Shown: positions 16,164-25,067, counted from the stretch's first letter. The stretch: 64,000 nucleotides of DNA from Flavobacterium ajazii (GCF_010614725.1 NZ_JAAEHL010000005.1:1-64000); one strand, 5' to 3'. Translations and numbers: made by a program. Notes: generated by a model from the letters alone, not told the origin.

Positions 16164-18707
16164 TTATTTCGCAGCTTCAATTTTAGCTTTTACTTCTTCT
16201 TCAGTTCCTTCAAAAACTTCAGTAGTTGTTTTGCCGTTTTCTGTTTTGGTTAAAGTTCCTGTGGTAACTCCATTTACGGTAGCCAAATTAACCTCTACAC
16301 GTTTTTTATCATATTGACTGGTATCAAAACAATCTGTCTTTTTATATTTTCCGTTTTCATCAAAATGAGCCAGACATTTAGCAGTTTCTTCTACAGAGCA
16401 TCCTTTTTCTTTGCACATTTTGATACATTCTTCTTTTGTCATTCCTGATATATCTCCGCATTTAGAAACTCCTGATACATGCATTTCCATTTTACAGCAG
16501 GAACCTTTTGCCGCAATATCAGAAGGCGCATGTCCGTCACCTAAAATTGGCGCAATTACCAATCCGATCAGACAAGTCAGTTTAATTAAAATGTTCATTG
16601 AAGGTCCTGAAGTATCTTTAAACGGATCTCCAACTGTATCTCCGGTTACGGCTGCTTTATGTGCATCAGAACCTTTATAGGTCATTTCTCCGTTAATCAT
16701 TACCCCAGCTTCAAAAGATTTTTTGGCGTTATCCCAGGCACCTCCGGCATTGTTTTGAAAAACAGCCCAAAGTACTCCGGAAACCGTAACTCCGGCCATA
16801 TAGCCTCCCAGCATTTCAGCAATCAACTGATTATTGTCTATGTAAACTAATTTCCCTAAAAGTACAATGGCAATTGGAAAACCAATCGTTAAAATTCCAG
16901 GAAGCATCATTTCGCGTAAAGCGGCTTTTGTAGAAATCTCAACACATTTTCCATATTCTGGTTTTGCGGTCCCTTCCATAATTCCTGCAATTTCTTTAAA
17001 TTGGCGACGCACTTCGTACACCATATCCATTGCGGCCTTTCCAACAGAATTCATAGCTAAAGCCGAGAAAACCACCGGAATCATTCCGCCGACAAATAAC
17101 ATCGCTAAAACAGGTGCTTTAAAAATATTGATTCCGTCAATTCCTGTAAAAGTTACGTATGCTGCAAATAATGCCAATGAAGTCAAAGCCGCAGAAGCAA
17201 TGGCAAATCCTTTTCCGGTTGCAGCAGTTGTGTTTCCTACAGAATCTAAAATATCGGTTCTGGTACGCACTTCTTTTGGTAATTCGCTCATTTCGGCAAT
17301 TCCTCCAGCGTTATCAGAAATTGGCCCGAAAGCATCAATTGCTAATTGCATAGCTGTTGTCGCCATCATTGCTGAAGCTGCTAAAGCTACTCCGTAAAAT
17401 CCAGCCAAAGCATACGAAATCCAAATTGCTACAGCAAACAATAATACGGTTGGAAAAGTTGAAATCATTCCTGTTGCCAAACCAGCAATAACGTTTGTTC
17501 CCGCTCCTGTAGATGATTTTTGAACAATTGCCAAAACTGGTTTTGTTCCTAATCCTGTATAATATTCTGTTACTGATGAAATCGCACCTCCAACAACTAA
17601 TCCGACTAAAGTTGCATAAAATACACGCAATGATGAAATGTCTTTGGATCCTTCTCCAAAAAAAGTCATTTGCATCGTTTCAGGCAGCATATATTTTACT
17701 AAAAAGAAACATGCAATAGCCGTTAAAACAATCGAAACCCAGTTTCCTATATTTAATGCCTTTTGAACTTGTGCTTCTTTTGCATTATCGTCTGATATTT
17801 TTACTAAAGTTGTTCCGATAATTGAAAACAAAATTCCAAAACCGGCAATTGCCATTGGAAGTAAAATTGGCCCGATCCCGCCAAAAGCATCGTTGATACT
17901 TCCTCCCATATCTTTTATTACGTAATTTCCAAGAACCATTGCCGCTAAAACGGTTGCTACATACGAACCAAATAAATCAGCTCCCATACCTGCAACATCT
18001 CCTACATTATCTCCTACGTTATCGGCAATTGTAGCCGGGTTGCGAGGATCATCTTCCGGAATTCCGGCTTCTACTTTACCTACTAAATCGGCACCAACAT
18101 CAGCTGCTTTGGTATAGATTCCACCACCCACTCTGGCAAACAAAGCGATTGATTCTGCACCAAGTGAAAATCCTGCTAAAGTTTCTAAAACAACAGTCAT
18201 TGTTTCGGTGTCTTTCCAAACTCCTCCGGAAAATAAATTAAAGAATATTATAAAAAAGGCTGTTAAACCTAAAACTGCTAAACCAGCAACTCCAAGTCCC
18301 ATTACAGTTCCGCCTCCAAAAGAAACTTTTAAGGCCTGTGGCAAACTTGTACGTGCTGCCTGCGTTGTTCTAACGTTTGTTTTAGTTGCGATCTTCATTC
18401 CGATATTCCCAGCATAAGCCGAAAATAAAGCACCAAAAATAAAGGCAATTACGATTAATAAATGTGTCTTTACACCCGGAATAAAAGTAATTCCTGCTAA
18501 GGCTAAGCTTGCAATAATTACAAAAATGGTTAATAGTTTATATTCTGCTTTTAAGAAGGCTAAAGCACCTTCGTAAATGTAATTTGAGATTTCTTTCATC
18601 TTACCATCGCCGGCATCTTGTTTTAAAACCCAACTCCTTTTTATTCCCATGAAAAGTAATCCTAAAACTGCCATTACTATAGGCAGGTAAATCATAAATG
18701 CATTCAT
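16164..18707 (-). CDS. hppA: Membrane-bound ion-translocating pyrophosphatase with cysteine-rich C-terminal extension
   Basis: The 847-aa polytopic protein couples pyrophosphate hydrolysis to H+ or Na+ pumping. Family landmarks are GGGIYTKAADVGADLVGKVE, DNVGDNVGDVAGMGADLFGSY, and DAFGPISDNAGGIAEM. The segment GNTTAATGKG has Ala where potassium-independent enzymes have Lys, so the potassium-dependent class is likely. The normal core ends near residue 733. It is followed by an unusual tail of about 113 residues with eight cysteines (GSCCK, EECIKMCKEKGC) and a Thr-rich end. In this family the C-terminus faces the periplasm, so the tail would be extracytoplasmic. The soluble pyrophosphatase gene lies upstream on the same strand. 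Confidence 0.93.
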   Translation of the reverse strand: MNAFMIYLPIVMAVLGLLFMGIKRSWVLKQDAGDGKMKEISNYIYEGALAFLKAEYKLLTIFVIIASLALAGITFIPGVKTHLLIVIAFIFGALFSAYAGNIGMKIATKTNVRTTQAARTSLPQALKVSFGGGTVMGLGVAGLAVLGLTAFFIIFFNLFSGGVWKDTETMTVVLETLAGFSLGAESIALFARVGGGIYTKAADVGADLVGKVEAGIPEDDPRNPATIADNVGDNVGDVAGMGADLFGSYVATVLAAMVLGNYVIKDMGGSINDAFGGIGPILLPMAIAGFGILFSIIGTTLVKISDDNAKEAQVQKALNIGNWVSIVLTAIACFFLVKYMLPETMQMTFFGEGSKDISSLRVFYATLVGLVVGGAISSVTEYYTGLGTKPVLAIVQKSSTGAGTNVIAGLATGMISTFPTVLLFAVAIWISYALAGFYGVALAASAMMATTAMQLAIDAFGPISDNAGGIAEMSELPKEVRTRTDILDSVGNTTAATGKGFAIASAALTSLALFAAYVTFTGIDGINIFKAPVLAMLFVGGMIPVVFSALAMNSVGKAAMDMVYEVRRQFKEIAGIMEGTAKPEYGKCVEISTKAALREMMLPGILTIGFPIAIVLLGKLVYIDNNQLIAEMLGGYMAGVTVSGVLWAVFQNNAGGAWDNAKKSFEAGVMINGEMTYKGSDAHKAAVTGDTVGDPFKDTSGPSMNILIKLTCLIGLVIAPILGDGHAPSDIAAKGSCCKMEMHVSGVSKCGDISGMTKEECIKMCKEKGCSVEETAKCLAHFDENGKYKKTDCFDTSQYDKKRVEVNLATVNGVTTGTLTKTENGKTTTEVFEGTEEEVKAKIEAAK

Positions 18708-18761
18708 AATATTTTAATGGTTTTGGTTAATAGTCAACAAACTAACAAAACGAATTTAAAC

Positions 18762-18797
18762 AAAAAAGCAATACTCTTAACGGAGTATTGCTTTTTT
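18762..18797 (-). terminator. Terminator after ppa
   Basis: A 15-bp perfect stem (AAAAAAGCAATACTC and its complement) encloses a 6-nt loop with poly-A/T flanks. On the minus strand it ends the ppa transcript before hppA. Confidence 0.85.
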
Positions 18798-18818
18798 TAC
18801 AAAATATGATGCCTTTAA

Positions 18819-19349
18819 TTATTTAATGCTAAATAATCCTTCTGGTTTGTTTTCAATTTGATTAAAACGCTCTGTACATTCTTTAATGATAGCGAATGCT
18901 TCGTTTACGTCTCCCCATCCTTCAACATCTACTTTTTTGTTTTCAAGATCTTTGTAAACCTGGAAGAAATGTTCGATTTCTTTTAATAAGTGTCCGTTGA
19001 TATCAGAAAGGTCGTTTAATGAATTCCAGATTGGATCTGAAACCGGTACACAAATAATTTTCTCGTCTGGTCCTTTATCATCTGCCATGTGGAAAACTCC
19101 AATTGGTTTTACTTCAATAACACATCCAGGAAAAGTTGGTTCGTTAATCAAAACCAATACATCAAGAGGATCACCGTCTAAAGCTAAAGTTTCAGGGATA
19201 AATCCATAATCTGCAGGGTACATCATTGAAGAGAATAACATTCTGTCGAAACGCATTCTTTTGATTTCAAAATCGTACTCATATTTATTTCTGCTTCCTC
19301 TTGGTATTTCGATCAATACATCGAAAGTTGTTAGTTTGTCTGCGGTCAT
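18819..19349 (-). CDS. ppa: Soluble inorganic pyrophosphatase (family I)
   Basis: The 176-aa cytoplasmic enzyme hydrolyses pyrophosphate and so pulls biosynthetic reactions forward. The family I signature is plain: YPADYGFIPETLALDGDPLD, with the Asp triad in DGDPLDVLVL, then KGPDEKIICVP. EIPRGSRNKYEYD near the N-terminus is also typical. Length is normal. It is preceded by a well-formed TTG-N19-TACTTTTG promoter and followed by its own terminator, so it is monocistronic although the membrane pyrophosphatase is next to it. Confidence 0.96.
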   Translation of the reverse strand: MTADKLTTFDVLIEIPRGSRNKYEYDFEIKRMRFDRMLFSSMMYPADYGFIPETLALDGDPLDVLVLINEPTFPGCVIEVKPIGVFHMADDKGPDEKIICVPVSDPIWNSLNDLSDINGHLLKEIEHFFQVYKDLENKKVDVEGWGDVNEAFAIIKECTERFNQIENKPEGLFSIK

Positions 19350-19382
19350 TTTCTTTTTTTATTATATCTATAATTTCGGTTG

Positions 19383-19412
19383 CAAAAGTAACCAAACAAT
19401 CCTTTTTTACAA
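19383..19412 (-). promoter_or_regulatory. ppa promoter
   Basis: Reading the minus strand, TTG (19412-19410), a 19-nt spacer and TACTTTTG (19390-19383) fit the Bacteroidota -33/-7 consensus. The -7 box lies 33 bp before the ppa start codon. Confidence 0.75.
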
Positions 19413-19481
19413 TAAAAAATTGCATTAATCTATGAAACTTTGTACATTAATTAATATACTTTCCATTTATATAACAGACAG

Positions 19482-20081
19482 TTAATAGGTAATCTTACGA
19501 TTTCGTTTATTTAAGTAATAATGCCAGAGCAAATAGGTTGCATAAGAACGGTACGGACTCCATTGTTCTGTATGGTTTTCCATTTCTTCTCTGTTATGAA
19601 TATCTAATAATTCTTTGATGGTATTAATGACTGCAATATCTCCAAGCGGAATCAAATCAGGTTCCTGAAGGCAGAACATCAGATAAATATCAATGGTCCA
19701 GTTGCCTATGCCTTTTAATTGAATAAGTTCTTCCCGAACTTGTTTCGCCGATTTTGAAGCCAGGCTTTCAATATCTAATTCTTTATTTAAAACCGCTTCC
19801 GCTAAAATTTTAATGTATTTTGTTTTCTGACGGCTTACTCCCAGGCTTCTAAATTCTTCCTCAGTTAAAACAGCCATGTTTTCAGGATTACAAGTTTTGT
19901 AAGCTTTGATTTTTAAAAATGTGGCTTTCGCCGAATCTACCGAAACCTGTTGTTCTAAAATAAGTAATACTAAAGTTTCGAAGCCTTGTGGGCGTTTTGG
20001 AATTGTTGGCAATCCATATTTTTCTATGATTTGCTGAAATATTGGATTTTTAGTTACTAGAAAATCGATTGCTTCCTCCAT
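19482..20081 (-). CDS. DNA-3-methyladenine glycosylase / HhH-GPD base-excision protein (AlkA-like)
   Basis: From Met at 20081 the product has 199 aa (MEEAIDFLVTKNPIF). It shows LVLLILEQQVSVDSAKA, then the helix-hairpin-helix LIQLKGIGNWTIDIYLMF with the catalytic Asp in the GPD-like segment PLGDIAVINT. It would excise alkylated bases. The same frame stays open to 20228, but that stretch runs through the dispersed repeat at 20094-20170 and reads as unlikely protein, so I use the inner start. The protein lacks the N-terminal domain of E. coli AlkA, which is usual for short members. Confidence 0.85.
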   Translation of the reverse strand: MEEAIDFLVTKNPIFQQIIEKYGLPTIPKRPQGFETLVLLILEQQVSVDSAKATFLKIKAYKTCNPENMAVLTEEEFRSLGVSRQKTKYIKILAEAVLNKELDIESLASKSAKQVREELIQLKGIGNWTIDIYLMFCLQEPDLIPLGDIAVINTIKELLDIHNREEMENHTEQWSPYRSYATYLLWHYYLNKRNRKITY

Positions 20082-20093
20082 GACGTTGTTTTT

Positions 20094-20170
20094 TAGCCCC
20101 GATAGTAGTGGAAATCCTTTTGTGTCGGGGTTCGACACAAAAGATTGCAACGGATAGCGGGAATAGCCTC
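20094..20170. repeat. Dispersed hairpin repeat, copy 1
   Basis: The unit runs from TAGCCCCGATAG to AGCGGGAATAGCCTC. Inside is an 11-bp stem, CTTTTGTGTCG (20117-20127) paired with 20133-20143. The ends match the copy at 52451-52545. It looks like a REP-type intergenic element of flavobacteria. Confidence 0.75.
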
Positions 20171-20200
20171 TAAATTTAAACAAAAAACAATTACACAAAA

Positions 20201-20236
20201 ACGCCAAGTAACTAACAAAACTTAGCAACTTGGCGT
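20201..20236 (-). terminator. Hairpin downstream of the DUF5686 gene
   Basis: ACGCCAAGT (20201-20209) pairs with ACTTGGCGT (20228-20236). On the minus strand a TTTTGTG run follows, so it could terminate the DUF5686 transcript. The TTAGCAACTTGGCGTCTTTACG wording also resembles flavobacterial spacer repeats. Confidence 0.5.
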
Positions 20237-20285
20237 CTTTACGAGATTATTAAACGTTTGAACTTTACTTAATATTACAAAATGT

Positions 20286-22787
20286 TTAGAAATAGAATCC
20301 GAAAGATCCTTTTACTGCAAATCTGGTAGCATCCGGCATATCTAAATAATTCCCTCTCCATGAAAAATCTATTCTGAAAACTTTAAAGATATTTCCAATT
20401 CCGGCACTATACTCATAATATATATTTTCCGGTGCATTATAAGGAACACCCGAAGCATTTATAGCACGATTTGCACTTGTTATTGATCCATGAACTGCTT
20501 TAACCCCTACAATTTCTCTCCAATTTAATTTTCTCATGAATGGAATCCTGGCAAATAACCTTCCTCCAAAATCATGATTCCATTGCATTGTTACATATTG
20601 ATCAGTTATGAATTCATAGAAATTCAAATTACTAAATGTATTTTCAATATTCCAGTAAGTCTGGTTTCCCGGAACAACACTCATTAATCCCAATGGAATT
20701 GTACCGAATGTCTTACCTGTTTCCAAAATAATGTTTGATCTTCCTAATGGTCCGATAATAATAGGCTGTTTGTAATATAATTGTACTTTTTCATACGCAA
20801 AATCACTATTTAAAACCCCTTTTAAACCATAACTGAAATTAACAAAGAAATGACTGAACGGACTGTCAACTAAATCCCTCTCAACACCATAACCTATGGT
20901 TTTACGATTTGGCATTAATTCAAACTGGATATTAGCCTCAGACTGTGTTACCTTACTTTCTACAACACCGGCCGGGTTTGCTGGAGTTGGCAAAGTAGTA
21001 TAATAATCCATACTAAATGTATTGGATGCCGACTCTAATGTTCTGTACGATAAACCTGCCTGAACAATAAAATTTTTCATAGGCTCCATTTCAACAGAAA
21101 CATTACTAAGATTAATATTGGTCAATTTTCCGTTACTTCCTGTCGTAAATAAAGCCGAAGAAGCAAAACTTCGTCCCAAAACATCGTTTGTTGTGGTTAA
21201 ACTGGCACCAATTTGCTCAATGTCACGTCTGTTTCCTCCGGAGATGATAACACGTTTTTTCTTGTCGACCATCCATTTCCCGGAAACACCGTATTTGAAT
21301 TTATTATCATCAAATCCGTAAGCTGTATAAGCCTGTATACGCCAAGGGTCATTTGGACCAAAATATGTTCTTCCTCCTACTCTTAATCTCAGCCCTTCAA
21401 CTTCATTATATCCAAAAGTTGAGAAAATAGGCCCAAAATCGAAGTTTTTAAATTCGACATAACCACTTCCCAAAATAGAAACCAAATTATAGAGCTGCTT
21501 AAATTTCTTGACTGTCTGCAGGGTATCGAGCATTTTATAAATACCCTGTTCATCCTTGTTTAATTTTTCAAAACGATTTTCTTCCCAGAATTCAGGTGGC
21601 CGTTCATAAACAGCATTGTCTACAAAATTGACTTCTTCTTTATAAAATTTCTCCGGTTTCTGAATATTGAATTTATGATTTCTGTATAAAGTCGTTCTTT
21701 TTCCATAAACTCCCTTTGACTTTTCTTTTTTGTTTAAAGCAAAATCAGACATCATATAATCACGGGTCAAAAGGAAAACAGAATCGTTTTCAACTTCAAA
21801 TTCCTGCTCGATGTAAATATCTTTTACCCAGTTAATATTGGCACTTTTTGTAACACCCATATTAATTTTCTTGATTGCAAAAGTTGTATCATTTACCCAA
21901 AAATCCCCTTTAAAAGTCAATTCATTTTTTCGTCTTGGATAAAAAACAATATTATAACACCATTTTTTGTCTATAAAAGCACTGTCTTTCAATACGTAAT
22001 TATAGACATCAATTCCAGTTTTTGAAAGCGGACTTGTAAAACTTTTATCAAAAAATTTAAGATGGTTATCGTAAATATTATAATCCGAATAAAGATCTTT
22101 TACAAAAGATAAAATCTGCTGGTTCCCATTAAATCCTGACATTTTATTCCCGGATAAATTTTCTTTTACTTTTTTCAATTTATTATCGCCGTAAACATCA
22201 TAAACTGATTCATTGATAAAAATTGGTAAATAAGTTTTTCCGGTGACATCTGAAGTATCAACGTGATTAAAGATAAACTCCATCCCTTTGAAAAGTTTAT
22301 TTTTCATGAAAGCACTATCAATCGTGTTCATGTCAAACTCCACTTTTTCATACTTCTGCATTTGATACTGGTTAAACAGGTAAAGACCGTTTTTCCGTTT
22401 TCTTTCCCATATTTTTCTCAAAATATCCAATGCGGGATTATTTTTTTTGGATGTTTTCCCAGTAAAAATAACAACCTCATTAAGTGCTTCAGCTTCGCTT
22501 AAAACAATTTTAAAATTATAATTTACTGCTTTTTCCAAAGAGACTTCTTTATCTGAAAATCCTGCAGAAGTAACAAGCAATGCGGTATAAGTATTTGGCG
22601 ATTCCAAATAAAAACGCCCGTCTTCATTAGAAACTATTCCTGTGTTTGAACCCTTAAAAACAACATTTGCAAAAGGTATCGGCTGATTAGATTTGTCCAA
22701 AACAATTCCACTCACTTTCGTTTGTGCAGTAGCAATAGTCGCAAATGCGAATACAAAAAATAGGCTGAGTAAAATTATTCTTTTCAT
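20286..22787 (-). CDS. DUF5686 outer-membrane protein with carboxypeptidase-regulatory-like domain
   Basis: I take the start at 22787 (MKRIILLSLFF), which opens a clean signal peptide ending at TAQ; the frame extends nine codons further but MMKFFFALT is not needed. The product has 833 aa. A carboxypeptidase-regulatory-like domain (VSGIVLDKSNQPIPFANVVFKGS, residues ~22-105) precedes a long region with NPALDILRKIWERK and a probable beta-barrel to the C-terminal FGFYF. This layout matches the DUF5686 family, common in Bacteroidota outer membranes and without a settled function. It is not a TonB receptor, as no plug domain is evident. Confidence 0.85.
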   Translation of the reverse strand: MKRIILLSLFFVFAFATIATAQTKVSGIVLDKSNQPIPFANVVFKGSNTGIVSNEDGRFYLESPNTYTALLVTSAGFSDKEVSLEKAVNYNFKIVLSEAEALNEVVIFTGKTSKKNNPALDILRKIWERKRKNGLYLFNQYQMQKYEKVEFDMNTIDSAFMKNKLFKGMEFIFNHVDTSDVTGKTYLPIFINESVYDVYGDNKLKKVKENLSGNKMSGFNGNQQILSFVKDLYSDYNIYDNHLKFFDKSFTSPLSKTGIDVYNYVLKDSAFIDKKWCYNIVFYPRRKNELTFKGDFWVNDTTFAIKKINMGVTKSANINWVKDIYIEQEFEVENDSVFLLTRDYMMSDFALNKKEKSKGVYGKRTTLYRNHKFNIQKPEKFYKEEVNFVDNAVYERPPEFWEENRFEKLNKDEQGIYKMLDTLQTVKKFKQLYNLVSILGSGYVEFKNFDFGPIFSTFGYNEVEGLRLRVGGRTYFGPNDPWRIQAYTAYGFDDNKFKYGVSGKWMVDKKKRVIISGGNRRDIEQIGASLTTTNDVLGRSFASSALFTTGSNGKLTNINLSNVSVEMEPMKNFIVQAGLSYRTLESASNTFSMDYYTTLPTPANPAGVVESKVTQSEANIQFELMPNRKTIGYGVERDLVDSPFSHFFVNFSYGLKGVLNSDFAYEKVQLYYKQPIIIGPLGRSNIILETGKTFGTIPLGLMSVVPGNQTYWNIENTFSNLNFYEFITDQYVTMQWNHDFGGRLFARIPFMRKLNWREIVGVKAVHGSITSANRAINASGVPYNAPENIYYEYSAGIGNIFKVFRIDFSWRGNYLDMPDATRFAVKGSFGFYF

Positions 22788-22857
22788 TGTCAGGGCAAAA
22801 AAAAACTTCATCAATTAACTGTGAATGATGAAGTTTTGTGAGTATTTTAAATGTGTA

Positions 22858-23835
22858 TTACTTGTACAATACTTTTTTAACTGCTTTTACTACATCACCA
22901 GCATTTGGCAACCACTCTTTTAATAACACTGGAGAGTAAGGCGCTGGAGTATCAGCAGTTGTGATACGCTGAATTGGTGCGTCAAGGAAATCAAAAGCCT
23001 GTTCCTGTACAATATATGTAATTTCAGAAGAAACACTCGCAAATGGCCAGGCTTCTTCAAGAATTACCAAACGGTTAGTCTTTTTAACTGATTTTAAGAT
23101 TGCATCCTTATCCATTGGACGAACTGTTCTTAAATCGATAACTTCACAAGAGATTCCTTCTTTAGCTAATTCATCAGCAGCGATAAAAGCTTCTTTAATG
23201 ATTTTTCCGAAAGAAACAATTGTTACATCTGTACCTTCACGTTTCACATCAGCAACTCCAATTGGAATTACATATTCTCCGTCTGGCACTTCACCTTTGT
23301 CACCGTACATTTGCTCAGATTCCATAAAGATTACAGGATCATTATCACGAATTGCAGATTTCAAAAGTCCTTTTGCATCATAAGGTGTTGAAGGAACGAT
23401 AACTTTAAGTCCCGGAGTATTTGCAAACCAGTTCTCTAAAGCCTGAGAGTGAGTAGCTCCTAATTGACCAGCAGAAGCTGTTGGTCCACGAAAAACGATA
23501 GGCACATTAAATTGTCCTCCTGTCATTTGACGCATTTTAGCAGCGTTGTTTATAATTTGATCAATACCAACTAAACAGAAGTTGAAAGTCATATATTCTA
23601 CAATTGGACGGTTACCATTCATTGCAGATCCTACTGCAATTCCTGTAAACCCAAGCTCAGCAATTGGAGTATCGATTACTCTTTTTTCACCAAACTCTGC
23701 AAGCATTCCTTTTGAAGCTTTGTATGCTCCGTTGTATTCTGCAACCTCTTCGCCCATTAAATATATGGATTCATCGCGACGCATTTCTTCGCTCATCGCT
23801 TCGCAAATGGCCTCTCTAAATTGTATTGTTCTCAT
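22858..23835 (-). CDS. pdhB: Pyruvate dehydrogenase E1 component, beta subunit
   Basis: The 325-aa protein starts MRTIQFREAICEAMSEEM and shows the typical ESIYLMGEEVAEYNGAYK, IDTPIAELGFTGIAVGSAM and EYMTFNFCLVGIDQIINNAAK segments, where the Glu near IAELGF contacts thiamine pyrophosphate. The transketolase C-terminal domain (VIDLRTVRPMDKDAILKSV) follows. It pairs with an E1-alpha not in this window to decarboxylate pyruvate. A minus-strand box TATTTTTG (23874-23867) lies upstream, with a TTG 22 nt before it. Confidence 0.95.
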   Translation of the reverse strand: MRTIQFREAICEAMSEEMRRDESIYLMGEEVAEYNGAYKASKGMLAEFGEKRVIDTPIAELGFTGIAVGSAMNGNRPIVEYMTFNFCLVGIDQIINNAAKMRQMTGGQFNVPIVFRGPTASAGQLGATHSQALENWFANTPGLKVIVPSTPYDAKGLLKSAIRDNDPVIFMESEQMYGDKGEVPDGEYVIPIGVADVKREGTDVTIVSFGKIIKEAFIAADELAKEGISCEVIDLRTVRPMDKDAILKSVKKTNRLVILEEAWPFASVSSEITYIVQEQAFDFLDAPIQRITTADTPAPYSPVLLKEWLPNAGDVVKAVKKVLYK

Positions 23836-24128
23836 AGTTGTATATTATGTTCTTTTTTCTGATGAGCAAAAATAAATATTTTAAATAACTTAAAAGCAAA
23901 AATTCAGTTTAAAATAACAGTAACTTCTGCTTCTTCTTTCACTTTTAACTTTTTAAAAATTATTGTGATATTTACAAAATAGATATACTGTCAATTTTCT
24001 TCACTAAAAGATATTTTATAAAAACTCGATTTTATCAATTTTATTCTAAAAAAGGATAAAAATCTTTTTTGGTGTTATTCCCACAAACAGTTTTAATTAA
24101 CTATCATTAAGTATTATACAGCAGTTAA

Positions 24129-24184
24129 AAAAATAAAGTCCGCTAAGAATCAATATTATCAATAAAAATTTTGACTTTATTTTT
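24129..24184. other. Terminator-like hairpin in intergenic region
   Basis: AAAAATAAAGTC pairs perfectly with GACTTTATTTTT across a 32-nt loop, with A/T runs on both sides. No annotated gene reads into it on either strand, so it may end a short untranslated RNA or be chance in AT-rich DNA. Confidence 0.35.
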
Positions 24185-24242
24185 CGATGAGAGTATTCCA
24201 AAAATCAGCATTTTGCGAAATCGTAATAGTTTTTAAAAATAT

Positions 24243-24254
24243 TATGCATGCATA
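24243..24254. promoter_or_regulatory. Palindrome TATGCATGCATA, candidate operator of etfBA
   Basis: This perfect 12-bp palindrome lies 24 bp before a -7-like box TAAATTTG (24279-24286) and 66 bp before the etfB start. Its size and place suit a dimeric repressor or activator site, for instance a TetR-family regulator of fatty-acid genes. That regulator class is a guess. Confidence 0.45.
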
Positions 24255-24320
24255 GTATAATTATTCCAAATTAAATTCTAAATTTGTAAAAGCATATTAA
24301 TAAATTCAAAATATATACTT

Positions 24321-25067
24321 ATGAAAATACTAGTTTGCATCAGCCATGTGCCTGATACTACTTCAAAAATTAACTTTACAAACGGCGATTCAGAATTTGA
24401 TACTGCCGGCGTACAATATGTAATTAATCCTAATGATGAGTTTGGTTTGACGCGTGCTATCTGGTTTCAGGAACAACAAGGCGCAACAGTTACCGTAGTA
24501 AACGTTGGAGGTCCTGATACTGAACCAACATTACGTAAAGCTTTAGCAATTGGTGCAAACGAAGCAATTCGTATAAACGCAAACCCTACTGATGGTTTTT
24601 TTGTTGCAAAACAATTGGCAGAAGTAATCAAAAACGGTGGTTATGACTTAGTAATTGCAGGAAAAGAATCTTTAGATTATAATGGAGGAATGGTTCCTGG
24701 AATGATTGCCGGTATTTTAGGCTCAAACTTCCTGAACTCTTGTACAAGTTTAACTGTTGAAGGAAACAATGCAAAAGCAGTTCGCGAAATCGACGGTGGA
24801 AAAGAAACTGTAAGCACAACTCTTCCTTTAATAATTGGAGCTCAAAAAGGTCTTGTTGAAGAAAAAGATTTACGTATTCCGAACATGAGAGGAATCATGA
24901 CGGCAAGAACTAAAGCTTTAACTATTCTTGAGCCTGTTGATGCGGCTGTAAATACGAAAGCAGTAAAATTTGAAAAACCAGCTCCAAAATCGGCAGTGAA
25001 ATTAGTTTCTGCAGATAATTTAGATGAGTTAATTAATTTATTACACAACGAAGCGAAGGTAATCTAG
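24321..25067 (+). CDS. etfB: Electron transfer flavoprotein, beta subunit
   Basis: The 248-aa protein opens MKILVCISHVPDTTSKINF and has YVINPNDEFGLTRA and the family segment AGKESLDYNGGMVPGMIAG. LRIPNMRGIMTARTK matches the ETF-beta signature region. Together with EtfA it takes electrons from acyl-CoA dehydrogenases and passes them to the quinone pool. It lies 75 bp before etfA; the spacer contains repeated AAAACTTGAAAACCTGAAAC-type sequence. Confidence 0.95.
   Translation: MKILVCISHVPDTTSKINFTNGDSEFDTAGVQYVINPNDEFGLTRAIWFQEQQGATVTVVNVGGPDTEPTLRKALAIGANEAIRINANPTDGFFVAKQLAEVIKNGGYDLVIAGKESLDYNGGMVPGMIAGILGSNFLNSCTSLTVEGNNAKAVREIDGGKETVSTTLPLIIGAQKGLVEEKDLRIPNMRGIMTARTKALTILEPVDAAVNTKAVKFEKPAPKSAVKLVSADNLDELINLLHNEAKVI

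Larger units (their letters stand above)
23836..24320. promoter_or_regulatory. Divergent pdhB/etfB intergenic region
   Basis: No gene was seen in these 485 bp, which are very AT-rich. The region holds the pdhB promoter-like box TATTTTTG (23874-23867 on the minus strand) and, towards etfB, the 12-bp palindrome TATGCATGCATA (24243-24254) and the box TAAATTTG (24279-24286). A 12-bp hairpin stem is at 24129-24140 / 24173-24184. Confidence 0.6.

Noticed and set aside
16411..18417. Several long plus-strand open frames opposite the membrane pyrophosphatase gene
   Set aside because: They lie wholly inside a clearly coding minus-strand gene, show no family features and have compositions explained by the opposite codons.
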